Assembly (NCBI GenBank): GCA_031308135.1
Contig: JAHLJT010000631.1
Coordinates: forward strand, 266,958,948-267,022,947
Direction: 5' to 3'
From: Acheta domesticus
Lineage: Eukaryota > Arthropoda > Insecta > Orthoptera > Gryllidae
DNA length: 64,000 bases
Positions 49,036-59,248 of this stretch are shown in pieces; position 1 is the stretch's first letter; each line of letters opens with the position of its first letter. The translations under genes and the position numbers were made by a program. Below the pieces are notes generated by a model. That model worked only from the letters and a program-made list of their open reading frames with translations. It was not told the origin of the DNA and searched no databases.

Positions 49036-50140
49036 GATCTGAAAAATTATATTATAGTCTTGAATGCATTGATTCAATACCACTGAGAAGTAATATCTAT
49101 ATTGGATGTTCTTAGAAGATCCGAAACCAAAACTATAGAAATCTTTACAACACCCCGTGCTCGTGGCAAACAAGACTTTCTACAGAGAAACTTGCCGTAA
49201 TTTCATTGGACGACCGCATCACCAAGAGAAACCTAGTTTATGGAAAGATATTGTACGAGCACAAGTATGCCTCTCAATGAACCTACTATATAAGGCAACA
49301 CGTATACAGTCTGAAGCGAAAAATATTTTAAACTGATGAAACCTCTGAAGAGTCATTGTAGTGATTTTTTTACGTAATTTTTTCTTGTTATACCAGGCAT
49401 ATCAAGGTCGCAGGCAAGGTAAGAAGCATATTACAGCTTGCGGACACTACGTACGGAGAAACTAGAAGAAGATTTAAAAGCAAGAAATGCACAATTTTCT
49501 CCGAGGTGACGGTACATCACTGGATTCCTGGCCTATGACAGTCATTATGAGCAGACTCCACAGTTATTGTCACATATTTAGCCATATTAATAGCTATTTT
49601 CATTTGAATGCAAAGTACTGATACATTAAAGCGAAATAATACATCACTCAAATTTCAAGTTCTCAATTGCGAATAAAATTAAACATTTTGAATCGAAAGT
49701 ATTGTGATATTGTAATCGTGTTTAATTAAGAGCGACATAATGGCAATAACTTTGTACATTTAAGTTACACCATTTAAACAGTCAAAAGTCACTTTGTTAA
49801 AAGCGTCGTCCGTCCGTAAGGGGGAATTGTCGACTTATAGAGACTTGTTAATTATTTTACTTATTGATAATTGCAATAAATTACAGTTTTATTTTAGTAA
49901 CACATCACAAAAAGAAAACAAGAAATGAATTTGCCATTCAAAAATAACCCTGTAACTTGGGTAAAAATATTAATACAAGGCATAACTAAAAAAAGAAATT
50001 ACACGAATACACGCGTAATTAAATCTCCGTTGCTTGAAAGAACAAATCTGGCAAACATTTTTCGTATGAAGCCACCATTCCGCGCTTCGTGGCACTTGAG
50101 CTTGTGCATGAACACCCCTTTCGGCGGCGGCGGCGGCGGC
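49036..50140. other. AT-rich stretch after the gag remnant
   Basis: Part of this may be decayed pol sequence of the same LINE, but I could not identify any endonuclease or RT motif with confidence. A (GGC)n run lies just before the SINE at about 50122-50142. Confidence 0.35.
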
Positions 50141-50494
50141 GGCGATGGTTGTAGCGGTTAGCGTAACGGACTGCTATACCCAAGTTCGCGGGTTCAAACC
50201 CGATCGAAGCCGTGGATTTTTAGGGGCGAAAAAAATCTTCATACGCCTTCCTTCGGAGGGGAAGTAAAGCCGGCTGTCCTATGTCAATGCATGTAAAAGA
50301 TCCTTAAGCCTAAATGACGCCTTTGAGCTAAATTCAAATCGCCTGTTTCGTCGCCCTCAGTAATACCTTCTTTCCGTTAGTGGTGAAAGGAGCCTAGCGA
50401 AATTTATGTGGTCACACGGAAGAGCAGGGCCTCATGGCCTGAGTCTCGCCACGTAAATAAGGCTTCAATTCAATATTCAATTCAATTCAATTTC
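50141..50494 (+). mobile_element. tRNA-derived SINE with TTCAA tail, full length
   Basis: The head GATGGTTGTAGCGGTTAGCG has an A-box-like segment, and CGCGGGTTCAAACCCG (50188) is a near-perfect B box. The body includes GCCTCATGGCCTGAGTCTCG, and the end is a (TTCAA)n tail at 50463-50491. A 3' half of the same family is at 41876-42023. Confidence 0.85.
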
Positions 50495-50504
50495 GGATTT
50501 GCAG

Positions 50505-50750
50505 GAGAAATAGGGCGGAGTCAGGGGAAGTTGCCTGTGCCCGTACGAGCGCCGGGTTCCCCAGGCGGGCAAGTAGCTCGTGCGGGCGCGGTTTGACGTG
50601 CCTAATGTAAAGGGATCGAAGAAGCTACCTTTTGCTGGATTCGGAGGGGAAGTGAGAGCGGAGTCAGGGGAAGTTGCCTGTGATCGTAGGGAGCGCCGGG
50701 CCCCCAGCGCGGGCAAGTAGCTCGTGCGGGTGCGGTTCGACGTCCCTGCT
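50505..50750 (+). repeat. GC-rich tandem duplication, about 145-bp period
   Basis: GCGGAGTCAGGGGAAGTTGC starts copies at 50514 and 50659; both continue with GCGGGCAAGTAGCTCGTGCG and end GGTTTGACGTGCC / GGTTCGACGTCCC. The unit may be a SINE or other repeat duplicated in place. Confidence 0.8.
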
Positions 50751-52439
50751 GTGTGTTATAATGAATACTATTTACTGAATGTTCTGATATGAACAGATTG
50801 TAAATATGTAGAAGAAAAAAATGCTTACACACTAATTGTCAAACACGTGCAAAGCGAAAAATCCTTCAAGAAATGATGTCACCTAGTATGCTCATAATTC
50901 GAATATTACGAGAACTAAAATGGAAGTACACTGATGACAGGAGAGGCCACATTGTAAACGGGTGAGGAAGGGATAACAGCAGCAAAGAGGAATTGTGAAG
51001 TAAAACAGGAGAACTCAGAAACAAATTTAAATACCAGAAATCAGAAGTGAAAAATCAAGAATTTCGTCAATTCTTACTTTGGTAGTAAAATTATTCATTC
51101 ATCCTGAGACAATTGTATACAAGAATGTCTTTAATTTATCAAGGATCATATGTGGAAATCTTGTTCCTACATTGTGACAAAGGTAGAGGTGTAATTCAAC
51201 TACATATTTATGGGCATAAACTTTTCCCTTGACACAAATAAATAATTACCACTTACTCGTAGTAGACTACCTTAATTCCTCAAAGAGCCTTAAGAAATTA
51301 TTAAACGTAAGAAGAACTACATTTAAATTTAACTGAAAACCTGTAATAAAATTTACCGTATTTTGGTAGAGTCTCGAAGGATTATGGATTCTTTAAGATC
51401 CACAAACTTCATTATCCGATTAGACCGGTTATTTCATCAATTGCGACTGTTCATTATCAACTCCAAATGTTAAGTAAAATCTAGGGAAGAATCGAAAGTA
51501 GTTGTAGAAGATTTTGTGATAGAATTTTGGGAAGTAATGGATAATGGCTTTATATTAGGATTAGAGAATAACGCTAAAGAATAGCTTGCAGTATATTTTA
51601 CGTGCATTTTGTGCATATTAGCAAAAAAGCGTACAAAATGTAGCTGTACTCAATTCTAACTATTCGTATCATTTTTTACTGGCGATTACAATTTTGAAAT
51701 TGCAATATTATCAGTTTATATCCCGTATGGAGGTAACATGCAAGGCCATTGGGTGTTCGGAATTATTGAAGTATAACATGATCAGCTACTACAAGTCATT
51801 GATAAGTCCAATGCCAGATACCCTAAGAAATTATTGAACAAAGAGATCCATGACTTTTAGAAATTTTCAACACACGAAAATGCTTTCATATTTTACATAC
51901 GTCCAATTCATCTAGTATTGTGTATTTGGACTAAGGCCCTTAGTATTGTCACTAACACTTATGTCACACACGCAAATATGGTTATAAATTTGATTCAAAA
52001 ATTGTATATTTGTTATCTAGAATGTTACATTTTTAATCCGGATCCATTTTACTGTGTAACTCTCAGAGATATTTTACGTATTATATTAATGTAAATATGA
52101 ACGAACAATTATAAAAATGATACAATTTTACACAAATGTTATACACACTTCATGCTATCATATGTAATTAATATTGATTTGTACGCAGATTGCATTAAGA
52201 GAAAATCATTCCTTACGTGTATTTGCATTGTAACTCGCGAGCTGTAGACAGTGCGCTGAAGGCTGTTTTAGAAAGAACTTGTTGTGTAAAATGTAAATTC
52301 ATTTCATTAACGTTTCTTTATCGCGTTATACTCTGACACGTAATTACTCATGCAGCACAGTGAGTGTGCCAAATAAGGAAAGATTGTTTTCTCGCAATTT
52401 ATTCAATTGCAATAAATTAGTGATATTAAGATAGATTGT
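50751..52439. other. AT-rich intronic stretch, nothing recognised
   Basis: It lies within the inferred intron 2 of lectin gene B. No supported feature. Confidence 0.4.
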
Positions 52440-52965
52440 TAGTGTTTCCTAGCACGTCAACTGTTGCCATTAGCCCCGTAAATGTAGTGCATGTTTTACC
52501 GTGGAGGTGGCGTTGATCTTCCTCCGCAGGATGGCGAGATAGCGGGATGTTCCCCAACCGAGTATCTCCCAGCAGTGGAGCACCGTCCCAGCCGGGACAA
52601 GATCTAAGCTCCCAAACGTTCTCTGCATTTGTGAGAGTGTAGTGCATATTAGTGCAAGTGTGTGTAAGTAATGAGTGAGGATAGGACAAGGAAGAGGTAG
52701 AAAAGATCGCACGCGGTCCGTGGCCCGTTTCGTAGGTTACTATTCCGGCATTCGCCTGGTGTTGATCACAGAAACCACGGTTACCACGAATTGATCACAG
52801 TAGCCGGCCGCTAGAATTCTGTTTCAGACAGCGACTGAATTCAACTTAACTGACAAACTTGTGTCAAATCTTCTGCCACGGTCGGGACTCGAACCTAGGA
52901 CCCTCCCGATAAGAGGCACTGTAGTGACATCTATTGATGCACTGAGCCATCTCTCCCGGTATATT
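52440..52965 (-). mobile_element. tRNA-derived SINE, about 500-bp family, copy c
   Basis: Minus-strand copy with the best-preserved promoter of the family. GGGAGAGATGGCTCAGTGCA (A box, about 52957) and GGTTCGAGTCCCG (B box, about 52883) are followed by ATCAACACCAGGCGAATGCC, GCGTGCGATCTTTTCTACC and CTTCCTTGTCCTATCCTCAC. It ends GGGGCTAATGGCAACAG. Confidence 0.8.
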
Positions 52966-53092
52966 TATTTAGAAAAACGATAACCCATTCTTTTACCTGG
53001 ACTGTATTGTGATAACGATTATGTAATACTAAATTGAAAGTCTTAATTGAATAGTTGAGGAGGTACATTGTTGTTACATGAAATCCACTTAC

Positions 53093-53214
53093 AGTCAATG
53101 TACTATGTCCAGTGCTGTTGATTTGATGACTCAGGGTCAGAGTGAGAGGCTTGCCAGTAACGCAAGTTTCTTGTGCCACTCCAGATCCTACGATCGTTGC
53201 CAACAGCCAAGCTC
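53093..53214 (-). CDS. C-type lectin gene B, exon 2 (signal peptide end and N-terminal domain)
   Basis: The acceptor is TGTTTTCTAG|GAGC at 53215 and the donor ACT|GTAAGT at 53092. The exon enters in phase 1 and leaves in phase 0, as exon 3 requires. It encodes AWLLATIVGSGVAQ, a signal-peptide hydrophobic core with a small-residue cleavage context, then ETCVTGKPLTLTLSHQINST and GHSTLTV. A 'xSLxxxxNxTGHxxxxV' pattern after one Cys is characteristic of the N-terminus of hemolymph lipopolysaccharide-binding lectins of cockroaches and termites. Exon 1 with the start codon should lie upstream (higher coordinates) and was not identified. Assignment to gene B rests on strand, order and phase. Confidence 0.75.
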
Positions 53215-53645
53215 CTAGAAAACATTTTATCAATTAGAGATGGCCGCGAAGAAATGAGCTGAAAGACACTGCAATAAACTTCGTATAAATCTTGAGATAA
53301 TCACTTCTTTTATACAAATCTACACGTGTCAAAAGCACGGGACCATTCTTATTCTCATGACCTTTTCTGATGATTAAATTTTCAGGAGCAAAGTTCATAA
53401 GTGTTGTGTGATTATAGATAATGTTTAAAGACTTTTGTTGCATGTTTTCTAGTCTCTAAAAAGATATATCTCCAACTCATTAAAAATTACAGAAGAAAAG
53501 GACTGAAGCATTGGAGGCATTACTTCTCGCAATCATGACCGCAAGTTAATAGTCTATTTCGATTATAGCATAACTTGACGGTGAATTGTTGAGCCTTCGA
53601 CCTCGTCATACGTTTATATGATTCATTAAATACTCACAAACATGG

Positions 53646-54789
53646 AACTAAGGTGCGTTCGCTGTAACTTCACTCCGCACGTAAACAAACTTTGAGTGTT
53701 TCCCTCCACTCTGTAGTTCGTGATTGGCTACGCCATTCGCCGCCACGACCATACTCAAATGCCCACACGTGCCACAGCCAGAACTGTCATAGCATATTAC
53801 TTTCACTAGTACTTCTTTAATACGCCCAAAATACCAGCCAAAACATGCAGATATTTTGCGTTAATATCACAGAATTTACATTTACGAGTATTCTTGTAAG
53901 GTAGCAGAGAAATCCCACCCGAAGCACGAATTTCAATAGAACATGCAGTGATGATCTTTTAAAAAAAAAAACTTTCTTTTAAAATTTGCCAGTCTCAAAT
54001 CTTCATTAACCACATCAAGAATTTTATTTTATGTTGGAAATTCATTTCTACGAAAAACTGTGCACATGAATACGAATGGCAGATTAACAAATTCATCGCT
54101 CTCGCCCTCCACGATGTTTTGCTCTACATATCTTCTTACGTGGAGAAGTTACCTTTCCAATAACGTAATGCATTACACAGTTTTCAAACACTTCTGACAC
54201 CGACACCTGCAATTCAGCAGTCATTTCTTCCACCTGCCACAAAGTCATTGACGGACTTTTAGCCGCTAATTATTCAAACACATCAATACAACCTTCTCAC
54301 CACTTGAGGGATTTTCCCTGCGAATGTTTCAAACCGGATTATCATGAGAACTGCTTCACTTATTGTGTTCGATGTGGAAACCAAAATCAACGCAATGAGA
54401 AAACACACCTTTCACTAACCAAACAAAATATAGCAGTCTTTTAGAACTTTCTCATTCGAGAACGGAACTGCTACTGATAAAATTTGGCAGGAGCGGCGAC
54501 GTCGTGACGGCCTGGCGAACGAACGTTATCTCAAAGAGGTCCGTTGGCAGCTGAAGGTTGGCAGTTAAGGTCATGGTCGGTGTCTGATTTTACTTCAAAG
54601 CAAAGGAGAAAATTATTTCGACTATTTGTGTAGAAAGTCAGGAAATAAATCAATTTTGAAAGGGACCTAACTCCTATAGCGCACGACGCCCTGAAGGAGA
54701 GTGTGGTGTTCGTCAGCCAATGAGAACAAGTGACGACCACGTGCATTTGTTTACGTGCTGAGTAAAGTTAGAGCGAACGGACCTTAGTT
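53646..54789. mobile_element. Non-autonomous DNA-transposon-like element with about 45-bp terminal inverted repeats
   Basis: The left end AACTAAGGTGCGTTCGCTGT (53646) and right end, read in reverse, AACTAAGGTCCGTTCGCTCT (54789), continue as AACTTCACTC-GCACGTAAAC and AACTTTACTCAGCACGTAAAC. Both ends also share an ATTGGCT box about 80 bases in. The interior has minus-strand text resembling a decayed protein (VEQNIVEGESDEFVN) but no identifiable transposase. The superfamily is unknown, and I found no clear target duplication. Confidence 0.75.
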
Positions 54790-55041
54790 TGCACGTTTAA
54801 AGTGTTGCAGGAATTTAATTATTATTTTTTTGGTATCTTCTAAACCCGAATGTCATTAAATTGTTGAGGACGGAATATAATATTCCATAAAGCAAAAGCA
54901 CATTATTTAAATTGTACTACATGTATGATTTGCATTACTTAATAAATAGAAGAGTCAGTTTGTATAATCTTCTTAAGTTGGTTAATTACAGGGTTTATAT
55001 AAAGATGTCCTTCCCCCCACTCTGCGTGTCCTGTTTGTCAG

Positions 55042-55270
55042 GGGAAGCTGGAGCAGGCAGCGGAGGCGGCGTGGCAGCTGAACGTGGACCTGCGCCCCTC
55101 CTCCTGCGGCGCCTCCGCCCGCAGCAAAGTGCTCACGTTCGGCCTCACGGGTGAGCCTACCTGCCTGCCCTCCCCCCCTCCTAGCGCTGCGCGCGGGCGG
55201 GTGCAGAGCGCCACCAGTTGCTGCTTGGCCTTGGCAGGTACCACGGCATTGGTGCGGGCGCCCCCTGGGT
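55042..55270 (+). pseudogene. Inverted, truncated C-type lectin copy (exon 3 intact, start of exon 4)
   Basis: The acceptor TTTGTCAG|GGGAAGCTGGAG and the 109-nt exon 3 (55042-55150) are intact and encode KLEQAAEAAWQLNVDLRP then SSCGASARSKVLTFGLTG. The donor CACGG|GTGAGCC is followed by an 87-nt intron and a correct acceptor. Exon 4 starts at 55238 but homology to the other copies stops at 55270 (CCCCCTGGGT|). Homology also extends about 55 bases upstream of exon 3. It is on the strand opposite to genes A and B and lacks the rest of the lectin fold, so it is a duplicated fragment. Confidence 0.85.
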
Positions 55271-56930
55271 CGCGAGTGATAATGCAAAGAATTTCCGCCG
55301 CGTTCTAATCACTTGAAAAGGAAGCTGACAGAGTGTTGCATTATAAAGCAAGCATGGCCGCGCATGAACCGGCGTCGTCAAAAGTTCGTTATCGTCTCGT
55401 GCGATGTAGCGAAGCCGACGAGAGGGACTGCCGGCCTTCGGTGATCGGTGGCCAGCCTTCCATGTCCGGGGGCAAATCACCCCCTGCGCCAAAGACGGCG
55501 CGACCACAATAGGAGCAGCCATCACTTGTGGCAGCCCACTATCGACAGCGGAAAAAGTAGTAGAACTGCAATCCACGCCGATCAGATGCCTCTGTACGTC
55601 AATTTTGTCACTTTCAACACCTTCAAATGTCTATGCAACGTCACTATTAAATGTTTGTGATATTATAATTAAAATTAATAATTATAATTGCGATTGAACC
55701 CCGTAGTGAAGATTAAATTAAAACATAATTTTTCTTAAAATTTAAATAATAATAATAATAATAATAATAATTGTAAAATTTATTCTTAGTTCATTATCAT
55801 GTCCCCTATTTCATTTTGTAATAGAATTCTTATTTCAAGAACGGTTATTTATATTATATGTTTTTACATCAGAATGCATATTATGAGTCACACATATATA
55901 AATGCAATAATATGAAGAATGCAGAATACAGCACCACTATATGAGAGTTACGTACTTGCCATTTACGTATCCACTTCCCGGTCTTGCTCCCAGTTTGTGT
56001 GAGAATAGGCAGTGTTATCGGTTGTCAGGGCAACTGAAGTGGCAGGAATAAGGTACTGTAGGAGAGAGTGGGACCATGTTCCACACTTCCTTTCTACTAC
56101 CTTCTATGTAGAGATGAGTGTGTCAATTAATTTTATGATTGTTTTTTGGGTAGTACAGGTTCCTTATAAATGGAAGAAACCTGATTCGACAAAAGTACCA
56201 GCCGCAAATGGAATTAGTCTGGGAGGTGTAATGATAGTTTGTGATGAGAGAAAAGGATAAGAGAGGTGCTAGAAATAAATAATTTATTATAATATATCTC
56301 GCACGACACGTAAAGAAAGACTTACTTCTCGTGATCGAGAGAATCTGATATTCAACTCCAATACCATTTGTTGGATGGTCTTCTCAAATCAGAAAGAATT
56401 CACCAATCGAGACAAACGAGGTGACATTCAAAACACTTCGGTCTCCTGATAGAGATCTGATGATTTATTTTCGCACCCATCCCGAAGATTCTAAAATATT
56501 TCTTCAAAAACGAGTGCTTTTGCGTTTCTTAATAAACTGAAACGTCTTTTGGGAGACTTACCACACCCGCAGAAATAATCAAGAACCAATTTGATTCCTT
56601 TCAATTAGGCAAGTAGATTGGCATTTTTCAGTTAGACACTTTTAGTATCTTATTAAAAGAACTAAACTCACGTGTTTTTTGTGTTTCAAAGCACCTACAG
56701 TGGCGAAACACCGCGAATGACTATGACTACTGTCACTCCGGCATAACATTAATCTCAAGTTCGTAAGATATTCTTATGAATCTAGTTCACGGATTCATAA
56801 GATTGACAATATTTAAACCTAATTTTTTGAATGTACGTTTCTTCATATATAGTTCTCACAACAAATTATTTACATTGAAATATAATAAATCTTTCAATAT
56901 CTTTTAACGTTAAATGAAGATTTGGTTATT
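55271..56930. other. Unrecognised stretch after the lectin fragment
   Basis: A GC-richer part (55330-55590) follows the breakpoint and holds overlapping frames that I cannot assign; it may be another repeat. A short (AAT)n tract is at 55747-55772. The rest is AT-rich. Confidence 0.35.
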
Positions 56931-56935
56931 AGGAC

Positions 56936-57000
56936 GTAATAATAATAATAATAGTAATAATAATAAGAAGAAGAAGAAGAAGAAGGAGAAGAAGAAGAAT
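56936..57000. repeat. (AAT)n/(AAG)n microsatellite
   Basis: ATAATAATAATAATAGTAAT-like units run into about ten AAG units directly before the R2-like RT frame. The Asn/Lys run at the start of that frame is an artefact of this. Confidence 0.9.
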
Positions 57001-57920
57001 AGAAATCTGTATATGGCGTATGTGGATTTTAAAAAAGACTTCGATTCTGTTCCGCATGATTGGCTATTAGCAGTGCTTCGGCTTTACAAAGTCAACTCGT
57101 CTGTGATCATGTTCCTACAACATGTGATAACTACCTGGAGAACGAAGATACACTTGAAAACACCTACTCAAGCAACTGAGACTGATATCATCCCTATAAA
57201 ACGCGGTATTTTTCAAGATGATTCACTAAGCCCACTATGGTTTATTTTGTGCATGAACCCGTTGTCCAATATGCTAAACGCCACAGAATACGGATTTACG
57301 ATCAAATCAGGAATGAATGTATTACATTGCATTAACCATCTGGCTTATATGGACGATGTAAAGCTGTATGCGTCAACTAACACACAGCTCACATATCTCC
57401 TGAAAACTGTGGAAAGATTTTCGAACGACATAAGGATGCAATTTGGACTAGACAAATGCCGAGCAGTGAGTTTGGTAAAAGGAAAGCTTCAAAATACTGC
57501 ATACGACCTTGAGACCTGTGGTAGAATATGCGGTATGGAAGCTGAAGAAACGTACCGATATCTGGGAGTTGAACAAGCTAGGCGCATTGATCACAACCAA
57601 AATAAAGGATGAACTAACCACTGTATTTGTCGGGAGAGTACGAAGAATTTTAAAAAGTGGACTCAATGGAGGGAACATTTCGAAAGCTGTTAACACTTAT
57701 GCTGTGCCCATCTTAGGATACTCAGCGGGAATAGTGTCATGGAGCATCACAGACATAGAGAATATTCAACGAACGTTGAGGGTGCTACTATCAAAAAACC
57801 TTAAGCATCACCCTCGAGCCTCTGTTGAACGTGTGACCATCTCACGACGTCTTGGCGGTAGAGGCTTCACTGACATTAACACCATGATCTGCAAGCAGGT
57901 AGAGAGCCTCTGGTAGTCGC
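57001..57920 (+). pseudogene. R2-like LINE reverse transcriptase, nearly open
   Basis: The frame at 57001-57612 reads MAYVDFKKDFDSVPHDWL (motif A), PIKRGIFQDDSLSPLWFILC (the usual QGDSLSP with G to D), LSNMLNATEYGFTIKSG, then NHLAYMDDVKLYAS, the YMDD catalytic box, and DIRMQFGLDKCR. A frameshift near 57600 moves to a second frame that runs to 57916 with YAVPILGYSAGIVSW and ISRRLGGRGFTDINTM. It is 5' truncated by the microsatellite and lacks the zinc knuckle and endonuclease. It is much better preserved than the related fragments at 17.5-19.4 and 30.1 kb. It sits between lectin genes A and B. Confidence 0.85.
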
Positions 57921-57957
57921 TTGCATGGCCGTTTCGTTGCTTCCAGACAGCAAAAAA

Positions 57958-58045
57958 CTGATGATGATTGCTAAGCCATCGAAAGCTGCTCTTAAAATAA
58001 ATAACATTGTTGGCAATGACAACACCTGTGATCATTTAATTTGAT
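57958..58045 (+). repeat. Copy of the 8.7-kb hairpin repeat with a hammerhead-like core
   Basis: CTGATGA (57958), one T, stem GATTGC/GCCATC with loop TAA, then GAAA (57981-57984). The following TAAATAACATTGTTGGCAA and ACACCTGTGATCATTTAATTT match the right half of 8676-8793. Stem II has one mismatch. Confidence 0.5.
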
Positions 58046-59090
58046 TTTGTTTTTCCCTGATACTCTGATTTTGTAAAACCTAATGTAATGGGGTCTTTGC
58101 CCTATTGTGGGTGGGATAAATAAATAGGTAAAAAATTAACCGGACATTAGATTACAGCAGCCCTGAAGTCATAAATGAAAATTAATGAAATAATCATTCC
58201 AAAATACTGACGAAACTGATGAATCCCGCTGCTAATTCAGCTTCTAGGTCTTCCATTTCATATACTTCCATGGAATCCCGAGACATGGGAAACTAAACTT
58301 CCTCTAAGATATTTAAGTGTATTGTTTTTTGCTTTTGAAAAGTTTGTTACAATAAAATTGAAACATTGAATAAAAATATACAAGGAAAATATGAGTAACA
58401 GTACATTACATTATATTATTTCAACATAGAGGCAGTGACGTTTCTGCTCTGAATGAAAGATACACATAATTCGATATTATTTTTTAGTAATATTTCACAT
58501 TTACATAATTCCTGTTATTTTGATAATCAATTTCAGTGATGTAATGTGTTGGTTCTTGAATACGAGTGATTACACTAAGTATCACACGAAGTACTGAGAT
58601 ATTACTTAATGCAGTAGTTCTACAGTCAAGTTGAACAACTTTTTGTGCATGCATTTGTTTTTGAAGATTCATATTCAATAGTGTATATATTTTACGAAAC
58701 AATAGTGTCAGTGTATTTCTCGCTAGACTAGAATAAAAAATATTACTAGGGGAATTTGAACATAAGTTTGAACACAAATGTTTCTGTTATAACAATAAAA
58801 ATTTAAAATGTACTATCAATGTAAGCCTTTAATTTGTACCAAAAACCAATACTATTATTTATATAAAATACAATTAAAATGTGACTAAAATCAACTTTTT
58901 AATGCTATTAATTTTTTTTAAACGACCTTCAGTAGATCGAAAAAGAATATTTCACAATTAGTTTATTTATTTTTCTTCATTTAAAAAATTATTTTACACA
59001 ATCACAACAATACAGCACAAAAATACCCTGATATAGGCATTTACCCGAAATACCCATTGTATTATTCATAGATCTATAATAACACTGATT
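58046..59090. other. AT-rich stretch downstream of lectin gene A
   Basis: It contains the A-rich tail GGATAAATAAATAGG at about 58110, probably an element 3' end. Polyadenylation of lectin gene A should occur somewhere below 59091, but no single signal stands out. Confidence 0.4.
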
Positions 59091-59248
59091 TTAGAGCGGT
59101 ACTTTACATATATAAGCTAAAGGCGTTGGGCAAGTTCCATCATCTAATAACCCAGTATTTTGGTACATGAATATACAATTTTCGTTTGTTTTTCCCTGCG
59201 GTGCTCCTGGAATGTACGATGCGTATCCTGTTTCACTTAATGTCAGTC
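59091..59248 (-). CDS. C-type lectin gene A, terminal exon 5
   Basis: Short exon with acceptor TTTTGTTTTCAG|GACTGAC at 59249 and stop TAA at 59091-59093. It enters in phase 1, exactly as exon 4 leaves. It encodes LTLSETGYASYIPGAPQGKT, NENCIFMYQNTGLLDDGTC and PTPLAYICKVPL. This is the C-terminal half of the C-type lectin fold: ENC and DGTC carry the second and third conserved Cys, and YICK the last, in family order. The usual sugar-binding QPD or EPN triplet is replaced by APQ and the WND motif by LDD, so classical calcium-dependent sugar binding is doubtful. There is no other candidate terminal exon in the window. Confidence 0.85.

Noticed and set aside
50141..50220. Functional tRNA gene
   Set aside because: A and B boxes are present but no cloverleaf closes; it is the head of a SINE with a body and tail found elsewhere in the window.
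53234..53443. Minus-strand frame upstream of lectin exon 2 as exon 1
   Set aside because: No start codon followed by a donor in the required phase could be identified; the apparent start at 53233 would be TTG in intron sequence.
56914..57000. Asn/Lys-rich start of the R2-like frame as a real N-terminus
   Set aside because: It is translation of the (AAT)n/(AAG)n microsatellite.
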